Shown: in pieces, positions 1 through 7,462 of the stretch
How the letters are laid out: every line of letters starts with the position of its first letter
Numbering within the stretch: position 1 is the stretch's first letter
NCBI GenBank assembly: GCA_018334795.1
Contig: JAGXLH010000027.1
Location: 1-16,847, forward strand
Length of the DNA: 16,847 nucleotides
Origin: Thermoplasmatota archaeon
Lineage (GTDB): Archaea > Thermoplasmatota > E2 > DHVEG-1
Direction: 5' to 3'
Notes under the pieces: model-generated
Databases searched by the model: none
What the model was told of the DNA's origin: nothing
Seen by the model: the letters and a program-made list of their open reading frames with translations, nothing else
Made by a program: the position numbers and the translations under genes

Positions 1-650
1 CCTATCATTATCGGAACTAGTTTTTTATCATTTACAAGATCATTTACTTCAGCTCCAAATGATACTCCGACGGGTGCAATTGCGCAATTAATTAGTAATT
101 TTGTCCAAAGATGACCCATAATATTGTCTGTAATTGTCGTTGTAGTATAGGTCTCCAACATTTTTTTTATTTCTTTTAATTCAGGAGTAATTTTTTCATC
201 TAATCGCCCAATGTTAAATGTACCTTCAGATGTTAATTTTAAATGACCTGGTGCAACATTTGTACACCCCCATCCAACAACAGCACCAATGGTTCGATGT
301 GATCCAATCATCTTTGCTATTTCTTCTTCATTAATCCCATTTTGTAACGATACCACTAGTGTCTCATCAGTTAAATGTGGCTGTACCATTTCAATTGCTT
401 TTTTGGTGTGAGGACTTTTCACCGAAAGAAATACGATATCAAATTTGTCTGAAAGAGTAGAAGTTGCATGAACATGCATTTTCTTTTTTTCGTCAAATCC
501 TTCAATAAGTAATCCATGTTTGTTAATTTCGTTGACGTGGTCTTTATCTATGTCAAATAAGGTAATGTTATAGCCTGCTTCGGCCATATGAGCCGCAGTA
601 ACTCCACCTATAGCTCCACCGCCGACAACAAGAACTTTTTTTTCTTTCAT
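1..650 (-). CDS. panE: 2-dehydropantoate 2-reductase (ketopantoate reductase), C-terminus beyond left edge
   Basis: The minus strand reads open from an ATG at 650-648 to the left edge, giving 216 codons of a gene cut by the window. The product begins MKEKKVLVVGGGAIGG, a dinucleotide-binding Rossmann motif (GxGxxG, residues 10-15). It carries the family's LSVKS segment near residue 77, LQNGI near 102, and the WTKLLIN block at 182-188, where Lys184 and Asn188 match the catalytic Lys and Asn of ketopantoate reductases. The enzyme reduces 2-dehydropantoate to pantoate with NADPH in the cytoplasm, a step of coenzyme A synthesis that most archaea use. About 90 residues of the substrate-binding helical domain are missing only because of the window edge. 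It is divergent from the extended SDR that starts at 740. A link to the acyl-CoA-using genes nearby is plausible but unproven. Some ApbA/PanE-family members reduce other 2-keto acids. Confidence 0.88.
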   Translation of the reverse strand, partial: MKEKKVLVVGGGAIGGVTAAHMAEAGYNITLFDIDKDHVNEINKHGLLIEGFDEKKKMHVHATSTLSDKFDIVFLSVKSPHTKKAIEMVQPHLTDETLVVSLQNGINEEEIAKMIGSHRTIGAVVGWGCTNVAPGHLKLTSEGTFNIGRLDEKITPELKEIKKMLETYTTTTITDNIMGHLWTKLLINCAIAPVGVSFGAEVNDLVNDKKLVPIMI

Positions 651-680
651 AAGGTACCTTGCAATCAGGAAGCTATTCGT

Positions 681-690
681 TTTATTTATA
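681..690. promoter_or_regulatory. TATA-like element in the divergent panE/SDR promoter
   Basis: The 89-base gap between the two divergent starts holds one clear AT box, TTTATTTATA on plus and TATAAATAAA on minus. On the minus strand it lies about 30 bases from the panE ATG, implying a very short leader. On the plus strand it would place a transcription start near 712, about 28 bases before the ATG at 740. One box may serve both directions, but a second AT stretch at 701-710 could serve the plus gene. The call rests on position and composition only. Confidence 0.3.
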
Positions 691-739
691 GTAATCGGAG
701 TTTTTTTAAACTCTTCGATACTTTCTTCTTTTGATTGTT

Positions 740-1684
740 ATGAAAATTCTTATCACTGGTGCCTCTGGTTTCATCGGAACATATATTGTCAAAGAATTAC
801 TTGATCATGGATATGAATTATATTCTCTAACTAGAAAGAAAGAATATACTATTCCTGGAACAAAAACATTTACTGGAGATATCACAAATTTCCCTTCATT
901 GCAACCCGCAATTGAAAACGTTGATGCAGTGATTCATAATGCAGCATATGCAAATGATTGGGGAAAACGAAGAACATTTTATGATATAAATGTGACAGGT
1001 ACTCGAAATGTAGCAGAGGCTTGTGAAGAAAATAATATAAATCGTTTGTTGTACACTAGTACTGCTGGTATCTATGGATTTCCAAATAATCTTGATCCAA
1101 TCAAGGAGTCGGATGGTCCGACACCAAAACCGTTAAATGATTATGGGGATACAAAAATTTTATCAGAAAACGTGCTAAAAGAATATTCGACCCTTAAAAC
1201 AACGATTATCAGACCTCCTATGGTATTTGGTGCTGGAGGTAAACCAACAAGAATCCTTGTTTCAAAAGTTGAAAATGGTAAAGCAGGATATATTGGGAAG
1301 GGAGAAAAATATATTTCGGTTGTACATCCCGCTGATGTGGCGCAACTTTTTCGTTTAGCATTGGATAAGGAAAAAGAAGGAGCGTACAATGTGGTTAGTT
1401 TTACGTGTTCCATTCGAGAAATGTTTGAAGCAATATCTGAAAGACTTAATATTGATCCTCCTGAGAAATGCTTCCCTTTTTTTGTTGCCTATCTAATGGG
1501 ATATCTTTCTGAATTAGTAGCTCGAAATGAGCCTTCGTTAACTAGATTTCGGGTTATCAAACTTGGGACAAGTAGGATTATTGATGGGACTAAGGCAAAA
1601 AAAGAACTTGGGTTTATACCCAATTATGATCTTGATAAAACCGTTGAGGACATGGTTTCCTGGTATGTTAATGAAGACAAGTAG
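740..1684 (+). CDS. Extended SDR: NAD(P)-dependent epimerase/3-beta-HSD-like dehydrogenase
   Basis: The product has 314 residues when started at the ATG at 740; a TTG three codons upstream is also in frame. It begins MKILITGASGFIG, the extended-SDR glycine motif (residues 7-13). It has HNAAY near 66, the catalytic Ser-Thr around 107-108, and YGDTK as the YxxxK pair (Tyr135, Lys139), followed by the RPPMVFG segment. Members of this COG0451 branch include nucleotide-sugar epimerases, 3-beta-hydroxysteroid dehydrogenases, the OleD oxidoreductase and the bacterial ceramide reductase CerR. A hydrophobic stretch near residues 245-260 suggests membrane association, as in the steroid/lipid branch. 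It converges with the hexapeptide transferase ending at 1693 (8-base gap) and has a truncated paralog at 8597-9358. Reduction of a 3-keto lipid intermediate is an inference from context; sugar chemistry remains possible. Confidence 0.8.
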   Translation: MKILITGASGFIGTYIVKELLDHGYELYSLTRKKEYTIPGTKTFTGDITNFPSLQPAIENVDAVIHNAAYANDWGKRRTFYDINVTGTRNVAEACEENNINRLLYTSTAGIYGFPNNLDPIKESDGPTPKPLNDYGDTKILSENVLKEYSTLKTTIIRPPMVFGAGGKPTRILVSKVENGKAGYIGKGEKYISVVHPADVAQLFRLALDKEKEGAYNVVSFTCSIREMFEAISERLNIDPPEKCFPFFVAYLMGYLSELVARNEPSLTRFRVIKLGTSRIIDGTKAKKELGFIPNYDLDKTVEDMVSWYVNEDK

Positions 1685-1692
1685 AAATAACA

Positions 1693-2442
1693 TTATGTTT
1701 TTCGTTTTGCTATTTCTTTAACTGGGATACCTGCGTAGGTCCCCCCTTTTTTTAACCGCATATCCTTAATGACTACACTATTTAAGGCGACCGTTACGTT
1801 ATTTTCGATGACAACACCGGGCATAATAAATGATTTTGCACCAATTAGACAGTGATCACCAATTTTTACTTTTTTTATTATTAATTTTTTTTCTCCTAAA
1901 TGACCTGCGATTTGAGTCCATCCACCAATGAGTGTTTGTTCACCAATCTCTACCATGTAGGGGTCATGAATGAGTTCTGCTCCAGATACCATACTTGTTT
2001 TACCCATTTGTAATCCAACAAGTTTTAAAAAACGAATTCGTAATGGTATTAGCGGAAAGACTCCTATAAGTTTAAGTGAGGGGCGGTATAATGCAAAAAA
2101 TAATGAATATTTATAAAAATTCCAATCTAATATGGAGAGTTCGTGTTTACCTTCATCTGCTTTAATACGAAATATTCGGATAACTAAACCTGGGATAAAA
2201 GTTTCAAATATGATAAAAAGAAAGAAGAGGATGACCAGAAAGTTGGTAAACAAAAATAGATGAATGATATTTGAAAGTGAAACGAAATCAACAACATAAA
2301 GGAACATATAGATAAGGGGAAAGAGTCCGATTGTGTAGGTGATGATGGGAATGATCAGTAGTGAACTAATTCTCAGTATTGATCTCAGGGAGAAATCATA
2401 TTTTTGTTTTCCGCCTTTATATCCATCTCGATATCGTGTCAT
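1693..2442 (-). CDS. Membrane-anchored hexapeptide-repeat acyltransferase (downstream copy)
   Basis: The product has 249 residues. Its basic N-terminus is followed by two long hydrophobic segments (about residues 22-50 and 57-93) that should span or anchor in the membrane. From about residue 146 it shows left-handed beta-helix repeats of the [LIV]-G-x4 kind, for example EIGEQTLIGG, KIGDHCLIGA and MPGVVIENN, and it ends with the typical YAGIPVKEI. A GHLGE pentapeptide (180-184) supplies a conserved His that could be catalytic, as in other hexapeptide transferases. The family moves acetyl or longer acyl groups onto amines or hydroxyls. It is a paralog of the gene just upstream (2564-3304). The 121-base gap between them contains a T-run and a TATA-like box, so it may have its own promoter. 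The substrate is unknown; acylation of a lipid base or head group is inference. Confidence 0.78.
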   Translation of the reverse strand: MTRYRDGYKGGKQKYDFSLRSILRISSLLIIPIITYTIGLFPLIYMFLYVVDFVSLSNIIHLFLFTNFLVILFFLFIIFETFIPGLVIRIFRIKADEGKHELSILDWNFYKYSLFFALYRPSLKLIGVFPLIPLRIRFLKLVGLQMGKTSMVSGAELIHDPYMVEIGEQTLIGGWTQIAGHLGEKKLIIKKVKIGDHCLIGAKSFIMPGVVIENNVTVALNSVVIKDMRLKKGGTYAGIPVKEIAKRKT

Positions 2443-2530
2443 AGTTTCTTTTCCATTAGTTGTCTTTTTTCATAGTATGAACCCTGTTAAAGGATGATTG
2501 TAATTGTGATACTTAACTCATTTCATCTTT

Positions 2531-2548
2531 TTTATATGTAAAAAAAAA
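2531..2548 (-). promoter_or_regulatory. T-run plus TATA-like box between the two acyltransferase genes
   Basis: On the minus strand, nine T residues just after the upstream acyltransferase gene could end its transcript. They run straight into TACATATAAA, a TATA-like box. The box lies about 90 bases before the ATG at 2442, so a start near 2508 would leave a leader of about 65 bases. This is composition-based and weak. Confidence 0.3.
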
Positions 2549-2563
2549 TTGGATATATCTTTC

Positions 2564-3304
2564 TTATTTATTTTTTTTAATTTCTCGAACGGGAATGCCA
2601 CCATACATGGTGTGTTCTTCTAAAATCTTATTTTTTGTCACCAAGCTTTTTCCACCAACTACTGAGTGATGTTTCATAATTACCCCTGGCATAATCAGTG
2701 ATTCTGCGCCAATGAGACAATGATTTTCAATCTTTACTTTTTTAATAATAAATTTATCTTCTCCTAAATGGCCCATTATCGTTACACCTCCACCAATTAA
2801 TGTTCTATCACCTATTTCTAATACACAAGGATCTGAAATCGTCGTGCGTTCTCCAAAAAAAACTTGTTTGCCAAGTTTTGCTCCCACCATTTTAAGATAC
2901 AGTGAATATAGTGGAGGAATAAAAATTAGAGTGACTAATTTTGCTGTCGGTCGATAAAGAACGTAATATAACACATAATGAAACGTGTTTTTATTTTTAA
3001 TGGATTTACTGTATTTACCAGGTTTATAAGCAAGATGTAAAATCTTGATTGTCAATGCTGTAAACACCATAAAAGAGATTACTAACACAAAATAACAAAT
3101 AAACAAAACAAAGGGGAGAAAAAATAATGGAATAAACCAATAGGTAAAAAAATTGAACGTAAAGTAAAGATAGCCTCCAATAATAAGAATAGTTGGTAAC
3201 AGAGAAATGGAATAAACTATAAAAGCAACTAACACAATAAAGATGAGTCGAAAAGCTGAAAGTAAACTTCGGTCATATTTTCGGTTTTCTCCTTTATATT
3301 TCAT
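2564..3304 (-). CDS. Membrane-anchored hexapeptide-repeat acyltransferase (upstream copy)
   Basis: The product has 246 residues and the same plan as its downstream paralog: a KYDRSLLSAFRL-type N-terminus, hydrophobic segments at about 19-47 and 53-87, a YRPTAKL linker, then beta-helix repeats from about 142 to 240. The shared core contains EIGDRTLIGG, GHLGE (178-182), IIKKVKI, HCLIGAESLIMPGV and YGGIPVREI. By eye the two proteins match at roughly half of their C-terminal positions and much less in the hydrophobic parts. That pattern suggests an old tandem duplication with divergence of the membrane part, which may set acceptor or acyl-chain choice. The ATG at 3304 lies 67 bases after the SDR gene, so co-transcription is likely. 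Two transferases would allow two different acylations of one product. No specific substrate can be read from the sequence. Confidence 0.78.
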   Translation of the reverse strand: MKYKGENRKYDRSLLSAFRLIFIVLVAFIVYSISLLPTILIIGGYLYFTFNFFTYWFIPLFFLPFVLFICYFVLVISFMVFTALTIKILHLAYKPGKYSKSIKNKNTFHYVLYYVLYRPTAKLVTLIFIPPLYSLYLKMVGAKLGKQVFFGERTTISDPCVLEIGDRTLIGGGVTIMGHLGEDKFIIKKVKIENHCLIGAESLIMPGVIMKHHSVVGGKSLVTKNKILEEHTMYGGIPVREIKKNK

Positions 3305-3371
3305 AAACCCTTAATCTAAATCCACTTTAAAAAACCATTGGAGACATTCAGCAATTTTCAAAAAAGATAGT

Positions 3372-4199
3372 TTATTTCACCTTATAATATTTCATTAGTA
3401 TCCATTGTACTATCTTATCTGAGATAAATCCCTTTATACGAGCAACTAATTTTTGGGAAAACGATCCGATTCGATATCTTACTTTTGGATGGGAAGAACG
3501 AATAATTTTTTCAATTTTAAAAGCGAGAAGAATAGGATCACACCCATTTTGTTCATCATGTTCAAACACCGTTGTTGTCCGTTTTAGTAATTGAGCATAA
3601 GTTGAAGAAGAACTACAGATTTTTTTTCGGTTATTAGTAAAACTTGTTTTAAAATCACCAGGTTCAACAAGAACAACTTTAATACCAAATTGCGAAACTT
3701 CCATTCGCAACGATTCGCTAATGCCTTCAACAGCAAATTTACTTGCACTATACAACCCTTGAAAAGGAAGCCCAATAACTCCTCCTATTGAACTAATATT
3801 GATAATTAAACCCTGGTTTTGTGTTCTCATAAGGGGAAGAACTTGTTGAGTTACTCGTAACATCCCAAAAACATTTATTTCAAATAATGATTTCGTTACA
3901 TCAATTGAAGTTTTCTCAATTGGACCAGATATACCCCATCCTGCATTGTTAATAAGAATATCAATCCTTCCAAACTTTTTTTGAATAAATGAGATTACTT
4001 GACTAATTGATTGTTCACTAGTAACATCCATTTTGATCATGAGTGGAAACGAAGTATTTGCATCAATTCGGATTTCATCTGGATGTGCCGCAGTTCTACT
4101 TGTTCCTAGAACAATATATCCTTTTTTTGTTAAATAGTCCGCAGTACTTTTTCCAAGACCTGAAGATGCACCAGTAAGTAAAATCACTTTTTTATCCAT
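3372..4199 (-). CDS. Classical SDR oxidoreductase, 3-ketosphinganine-reductase-like candidate
   Basis: The product has 275 residues from the ATG at 4199, chosen because GGTGA lies eight bases before it; a GTG four codons upstream (4211) overlaps that site. The order of motifs is that of classical NADP(H) SDRs: TGASSGLG at 9-16, DVT near 58-60, NNAG at 84-87, ISS at 135-137, and YSASK with Tyr150 and Lys154. The VEPGDFKTSF segment follows, and a hydrophobic C-terminus past residue 240 may bind membrane. This branch holds 3-ketodihydrosphingosine reductase, 11-beta-HSD-like enzymes and many uncharacterised reductases. The gene begins 38 bases after the alpha-oxoamine synthase stop, so the two are probably one transcript. 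The natural substrate could then be that enzyme's 3-keto product. The fold is certain; the substrate is inferred from gene order. Confidence 0.85.
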   Translation of the reverse strand: MDKKVILLTGASSGLGKSTADYLTKKGYIVLGTSRTAAHPDEIRIDANTSFPLMIKMDVTSEQSISQVISFIQKKFGRIDILINNAGWGISGPIEKTSIDVTKSLFEINVFGMLRVTQQVLPLMRTQNQGLIINISSIGGVIGLPFQGLYSASKFAVEGISESLRMEVSQFGIKVVLVEPGDFKTSFTNNRKKICSSSSTYAQLLKRTTTVFEHDEQNGCDPILLAFKIEKIIRSSHPKVRYRIGSFSQKLVARIKGFISDKIVQWILMKYYKVK

Positions 4200-4237
4200 A
4201 CTTTTTTTCACCAGACTTAAATAATCTATTTTAAAAA

Positions 4238-5452
4238 TTAGATAAATTTCATTTTTTTACCAACGGTTTCAAAAATTGATAAAGCATCATCGATAAGATC
4301 TTCAGTCATCGTTGCCATGTAAGACGTACGCATTAGTTCTCTTCCTTTAGGAACCGCAGGTGCACGGACGGGATTAGTAAAGATGCCTTTTGGTTTATGA
4401 TTAAATAATTTTTTGTAAAACTTAAACGCTTTCATTTCATCTCCGATAATAATAGGAATGATTGGTGTAGTGGATAAGCCAATTTCAAAACCAAGATCAT
4501 CAAGACCTTTTCTCATTTTATCAGCAACACATAATAAATTTTCCCGGTATGAATTATCATTTTCAATAAGATCTAATACGGCATGTACCGTTGCACAATT
4601 TGCTGGAGGCATACTAGCTGAAAAAATAAAGGATCGAGCATGATGACGAACCCAATTACATACTGCTTTATCAGCTGCAATATACCCACCACTTGAAGCA
4701 AAACTTTTTGAAAAAGTACCCATCAAAATATCTACCTCTTTTGTTACCTTAAATTTTGCTGCTGCTCCTCTTCCTTCAGGTCCAAGTACTCCAATTCCAT
4801 GGGCATCATCAACATAAAGCATAGCATCATATTGTTTTGCAAGTTCAGTGATTTTATCCAAGGGGGGTACATCACCCTCCATTGAAAAAACACCTTCAGT
4901 TATAATGATTCCTTTACCTTTTGGAACGGTTTTTAATTTCTGTTTTAAATCATTAGCATCATTATGTGAAAAAATAACTTTCCGATTCTTCGGTAATTTA
5001 GCTAAGGTAATACCATCAATGATTGATGCATGATTTAATTCATCTGAGATAACAACAGAATCGTCTATAGAAAGTAATAATGAAGAGATAGTTCCTAGAT
5101 TAGCTTGCATTCCAGTGGAAAATATGACACAATCTTGTTTTCCTAAAAATTTAGCTAATCGTTGTTCAAGGGAATCGTGAAGTGCAAACGTTCCATTAAG
5201 CAAACGAGATCCTGTGGTACCGACCCCAAATTCTTGCATTGCTCTAATTGCTTTAGATTTTACTTGATTATTACCGGTCATGCCAAGATAATTATTACTA
5301 CCAAGCATGATGATTTCTTTACCCTCCATCTTAACAAGTGGTCCTTGTTCACTGGTAATCGGATGAAAATAGGGATATAATCCCATTTTTTTTGCGATTG
5401 TAGCGATACCTGATCGTTTGTATTTTTTACAGGTTTTCATGATTTCATTCAT
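4238..5452 (-). CDS. Alpha-oxoamine synthase, serine palmitoyltransferase-like (PLP)
   Basis: The product has 404 residues, the usual length of soluble bacterial serine palmitoyltransferases. Visible landmarks are GSNNYLGM (51-58), GTTGSRLLNGT (78-88), DELNHASIIDG with the PLP-stacking His141, EGVFSMEGD (186-194), DDAHGIG with Asp215 and His218, and GTFSKSFASSGGYIA with the PLP lysine Lys249. Later come FSASMPPA and Arg375 in the MRTSYMAT block, where these enzymes hold the amino-acid carboxylate. The family condenses an amino acid with an acyl-CoA, losing CO2 and CoA. GTFSKSFAS-GG and the PAVP...RTSYMAT tail look more like serine palmitoyltransferase or cysteate acyltransferase than BioF or 2-amino-3-ketobutyrate ligase. 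The choice of Ser, Ala, Gly or cysteate cannot be read. A GAGGAT ribosome site lies just before the ATG. It follows the acyl-CoA ligase by 96 bases. Confidence 0.88.
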   Translation of the reverse strand: MNEIMKTCKKYKRSGIATIAKKMGLYPYFHPITSEQGPLVKMEGKEIIMLGSNNYLGMTGNNQVKSKAIRAMQEFGVGTTGSRLLNGTFALHDSLEQRLAKFLGKQDCVIFSTGMQANLGTISSLLLSIDDSVVISDELNHASIIDGITLAKLPKNRKVIFSHNDANDLKQKLKTVPKGKGIIITEGVFSMEGDVPPLDKITELAKQYDAMLYVDDAHGIGVLGPEGRGAAAKFKVTKEVDILMGTFSKSFASSGGYIAADKAVCNWVRHHARSFIFSASMPPANCATVHAVLDLIENDNSYRENLLCVADKMRKGLDDLGFEIGLSTTPIIPIIIGDEMKAFKFYKKLFNHKPKGIFTNPVRAPAVPKGRELMRTSYMATMTEDLIDDALSIFETVGKKMKFI

Positions 5453-5480
5453 ATAAAGACATCCTCAAAATCGAAATTTA

Positions 5481-5510
5481 TTTTATATGTTTTTGTAAAA
5501 ATATAATAAA
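5481..5510 (-). promoter_or_regulatory. AT-rich promoter candidate for the alpha-oxoamine synthase
   Basis: Two TATA-like boxes on the minus strand lie between the ligase stop and the synthase start: TTTATTATAT (5510-5501) and ACATATAAAA just after it. The first would start transcription near 5478, leaving a leader of about 25 bases that includes the GAGGAT ribosome site. T-runs between 5510 and 5548 could end the ligase transcript. The synthase-SDR pair may therefore be transcribed both from here and by read-through. Confidence 0.3.
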
Positions 5511-5548
5511 AAAAGGAAATAGGATTCATAGTATTCAAAAAAAAGAGT

Positions 5549-7165
5549 TTAGGTGGCATCTCCACGAAGTTTACGACGAAGTAGTTTTCCAACAGAAGAA
5601 CGAGGAAGTTCATCTCGGTATTCAACGAATTTTGGTACTTTATAAGCCGCTAGTTCCTGTTTACAAAACGATCTGATCTCATCAAGCGATAATTTTTTCT
5701 GCTCGGGTCTACGAACAATGACAGCTTTAAGTTTGGTTCCCAACTTTGTTTTCTGACCAATAACTGCTGCTTCAAGAATAGCAGGATGAGTAAGTAAGAT
5801 ATCTTCCACCTCATTTGGCCATACTTTGAATCCAGAGACAATAATCATATCTTTCAATCGATCAAGTATTTTAAAATATCCTTCAGGTGATTGAGATGCT
5901 ATATCACCGGTGCGAAGCCATCCATCCTTTAAAGCATCATTTGTTTCTTCTTCATGTTGCCAGTATCCTTTCATCACACCTGGCCCTTTAACCCACAGTT
6001 CACCAGGTACCCCCGGAGTATTGATTTCTCTATTTGTTTCAGGGTTAACAATCTTTGCTTTAGTGTTTGGAACGGTAACTCCAATACTTCCAATTTTTCG
6101 ATGTTTTTTCGTTGGAGGATTCACATGAGTAACCGGGGAAGCTTCAGTAAGGCCATATCCTTCGATTAAAAGAGAACCAGTTTTTTCTTCGTAAAGATCA
6201 ACGGTTTGTTTAGGTAGGCTTTCTCCTCCAGATATACTAAGGTGTATTGAAGATAGATCATATTTTGAAATATTTTTGTGTGAACCAAATTTTTGGAAGA
6301 ATACTGGAACACAATATAAGAAATGAATTCGATATTTATCGATAAGTTTCATTACCTCTTCGAGTTTTCGAGGATCGGGAACTAAATAAATAGATGCTCC
6401 TTCAGAAACTGGCCAGAGAAATGAGGAAGTTAATCCGAAGATATGTGCATATGGTAATACTCCTGCGATTTTGATCTGTCCTTCTGGTTGTTTTTCAAGT
6501 TTATTTTTCCAGTATTGTAAAACTACTGTTTGAGCGATAAGGTTTTTATGAGTAAGCATTGCTCCTTTAGAGAGTCCGGTGGTGCCACCAGTGTATTGAA
6601 GAACGGCAATATCTTGTTCATTATCGATTTTTGTGTCAATTGGTTTATTTTCACCAGATTCAAGCACGTCTGTATAATTAAGGCTTCCAGATAAAGTTTG
6701 TTTTTTACGAGCAGTAACTAGAGTATATAAATGTTTTTTTAAGCTTGGAAGTTCTCTAGCAACAGATGTGACAATAATGTGTTCAACTGAAATTTCATCT
6801 TTGATTTTCTTAACTTTGTCAAGAAACATGTCAAGAGTAACAAAAATCTTAGGTTGTGCATCATTGAGTCGTTGTTTGATTTCCCTGGCGGTGTACAATG
6901 GATTAAAAGCAGTGAAAATTGCTCCAAGGGATTGTACTGCAAAGAATGTAACGAAGAATTGAGGAGAGTTTGGAAGGTAAACAGCAACGCGATCACCTTT
7001 TTTCACACCTAATTTTCGAAGGCCGTTAGCCAGTTTGTTAACTTCGGTTTCAATATCTGCATACGTTTTAAATTTTCCTTTAAAAAATGTTGCTGGTTGA
7101 TCGTGATGTTCTGAAGCAACCGTTCGGAACATTTCAATAAGGTTTTGTTTTGGTATATCGATCAT
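5549..7165 (-). CDS. Long-chain acyl-CoA ligase (AMP-forming, FadD-like)
   Basis: The product has 538 residues, full length for the ANL superfamily. It shows the P-loop YTGGTTGLSKGA (191-202), the aromatic/adenine motif GYGLTEASP (336-344), DGWLRTGD (414-421), the hinge DRLKDMIIVSGFKVWPNE (435-452) and the C-terminal catalytic Lys527 in RSSVGKLLRR. It activates a carboxylic acid, most likely a fatty acid, to an acyl-adenylate and then an acyl-CoA, at the cytoplasmic face of the membrane. It heads the minus-strand run and would supply the acyl-CoA used by the alpha-oxoamine synthase. An AGGTAGGA ribosome site stands nine bases before the ATG. A perfect inverted repeat (7198-7212) lies where its transcript should start. 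OleC-type and benzoate-type ligases share the fold, so chain length is uncertain. Confidence 0.9.
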   Translation of the reverse strand: MIDIPKQNLIEMFRTVASEHHDQPATFFKGKFKTYADIETEVNKLANGLRKLGVKKGDRVAVYLPNSPQFFVTFFAVQSLGAIFTAFNPLYTAREIKQRLNDAQPKIFVTLDMFLDKVKKIKDEISVEHIIVTSVARELPSLKKHLYTLVTARKKQTLSGSLNYTDVLESGENKPIDTKIDNEQDIAVLQYTGGTTGLSKGAMLTHKNLIAQTVVLQYWKNKLEKQPEGQIKIAGVLPYAHIFGLTSSFLWPVSEGASIYLVPDPRKLEEVMKLIDKYRIHFLYCVPVFFQKFGSHKNISKYDLSSIHLSISGGESLPKQTVDLYEEKTGSLLIEGYGLTEASPVTHVNPPTKKHRKIGSIGVTVPNTKAKIVNPETNREINTPGVPGELWVKGPGVMKGYWQHEEETNDALKDGWLRTGDIASQSPEGYFKILDRLKDMIIVSGFKVWPNEVEDILLTHPAILEAAVIGQKTKLGTKLKAVIVRRPEQKKLSLDEIRSFCKQELAAYKVPKFVEYRDELPRSSVGKLLRRKLRGDAT

Positions 7166-7197
7166 GGTGCGTTCCTACCTGAGTAACAAATGCATTG

Positions 7198-7212
7198 TTG
7201 AACGATGTTCAA
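7198..7212. promoter_or_regulatory. Perfect palindrome TTGAAC-GAT-GTTCAA, operator candidate
   Basis: Two perfect 6-base arms separated by three bases lie 33 bases before the ligase ATG. They fall about where transcription should start if the minus-strand TATA box is at 7234-7242. Sites over the start point are typical of archaeal repressor operators that block RNA polymerase recruitment. No regulator gene is visible in the window. Confidence 0.4.
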
Positions 7213-7233
7213 TATTGTGATTAGCATAACTAG

Positions 7234-7242
7234 TTTATATAA
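7234..7242 (-). promoter_or_regulatory. TATA box of the acyl-CoA ligase operon
   Basis: On the minus strand this reads TTATATAAA, close to the archaeal TATA consensus, about 70 bases before the ligase ATG. The expected start of transcription, 22-27 bases downstream, falls at about 7208-7214, on the palindrome. The leader would then be about 45 bases and include the AGGTAGGA ribosome site. Confidence 0.45.
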
Positions 7243-7401
7243 TTTGTTTATCATAAATTGACCTATTGTCGATAATTTACAAATTTACTAGTAATGATAT
7301 CGTTCATTTTTTAGGTACCTCATCAAGTCCTAATTGCTTATAAATTGTTTTCAAAAAGTAATTATATTAGTTTTATATTTTTTCCTTTAATCCAAAATAA
7401 T

Positions 7402-7416
7402 AGAAAAATATAAATA
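7402..7416 (+). promoter_or_regulatory. BRE/TATA promoter of the sulfotransferase gene
   Basis: GAAAAATATAAATA combines a purine-rich BRE-like start with a TATA-like box. A transcript start near 7438 would leave about 25 bases of leader, including GGAGTAAT (7450-7457), a good ribosome site five bases before the ATG at 7463. The whole area is AT-rich, so the exact box is uncertain. Confidence 0.4.
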
Positions 7417-7462
7417 AATTATAATTTAAACGAATTGTAGTTGTTTATTGGAGTAATAATTT

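Noticed and set aside
4238..5452. Calling the alpha-oxoamine synthase BioF or 2-amino-3-ketobutyrate CoA ligase
   Set aside because: The lysine motif GTFSKSFAS-GG and the PAVP...RTSYMAT end resemble serine palmitoyltransferases more. There are no biotin genes and no threonine dehydrogenase nearby. The call stays at family level.
7416..7427. AAATTATAATTT, a 12-base perfect palindrome before the sulfotransferase
   Set aside because: It is only A and T in a very AT-rich promoter, where such palindromes occur by chance.
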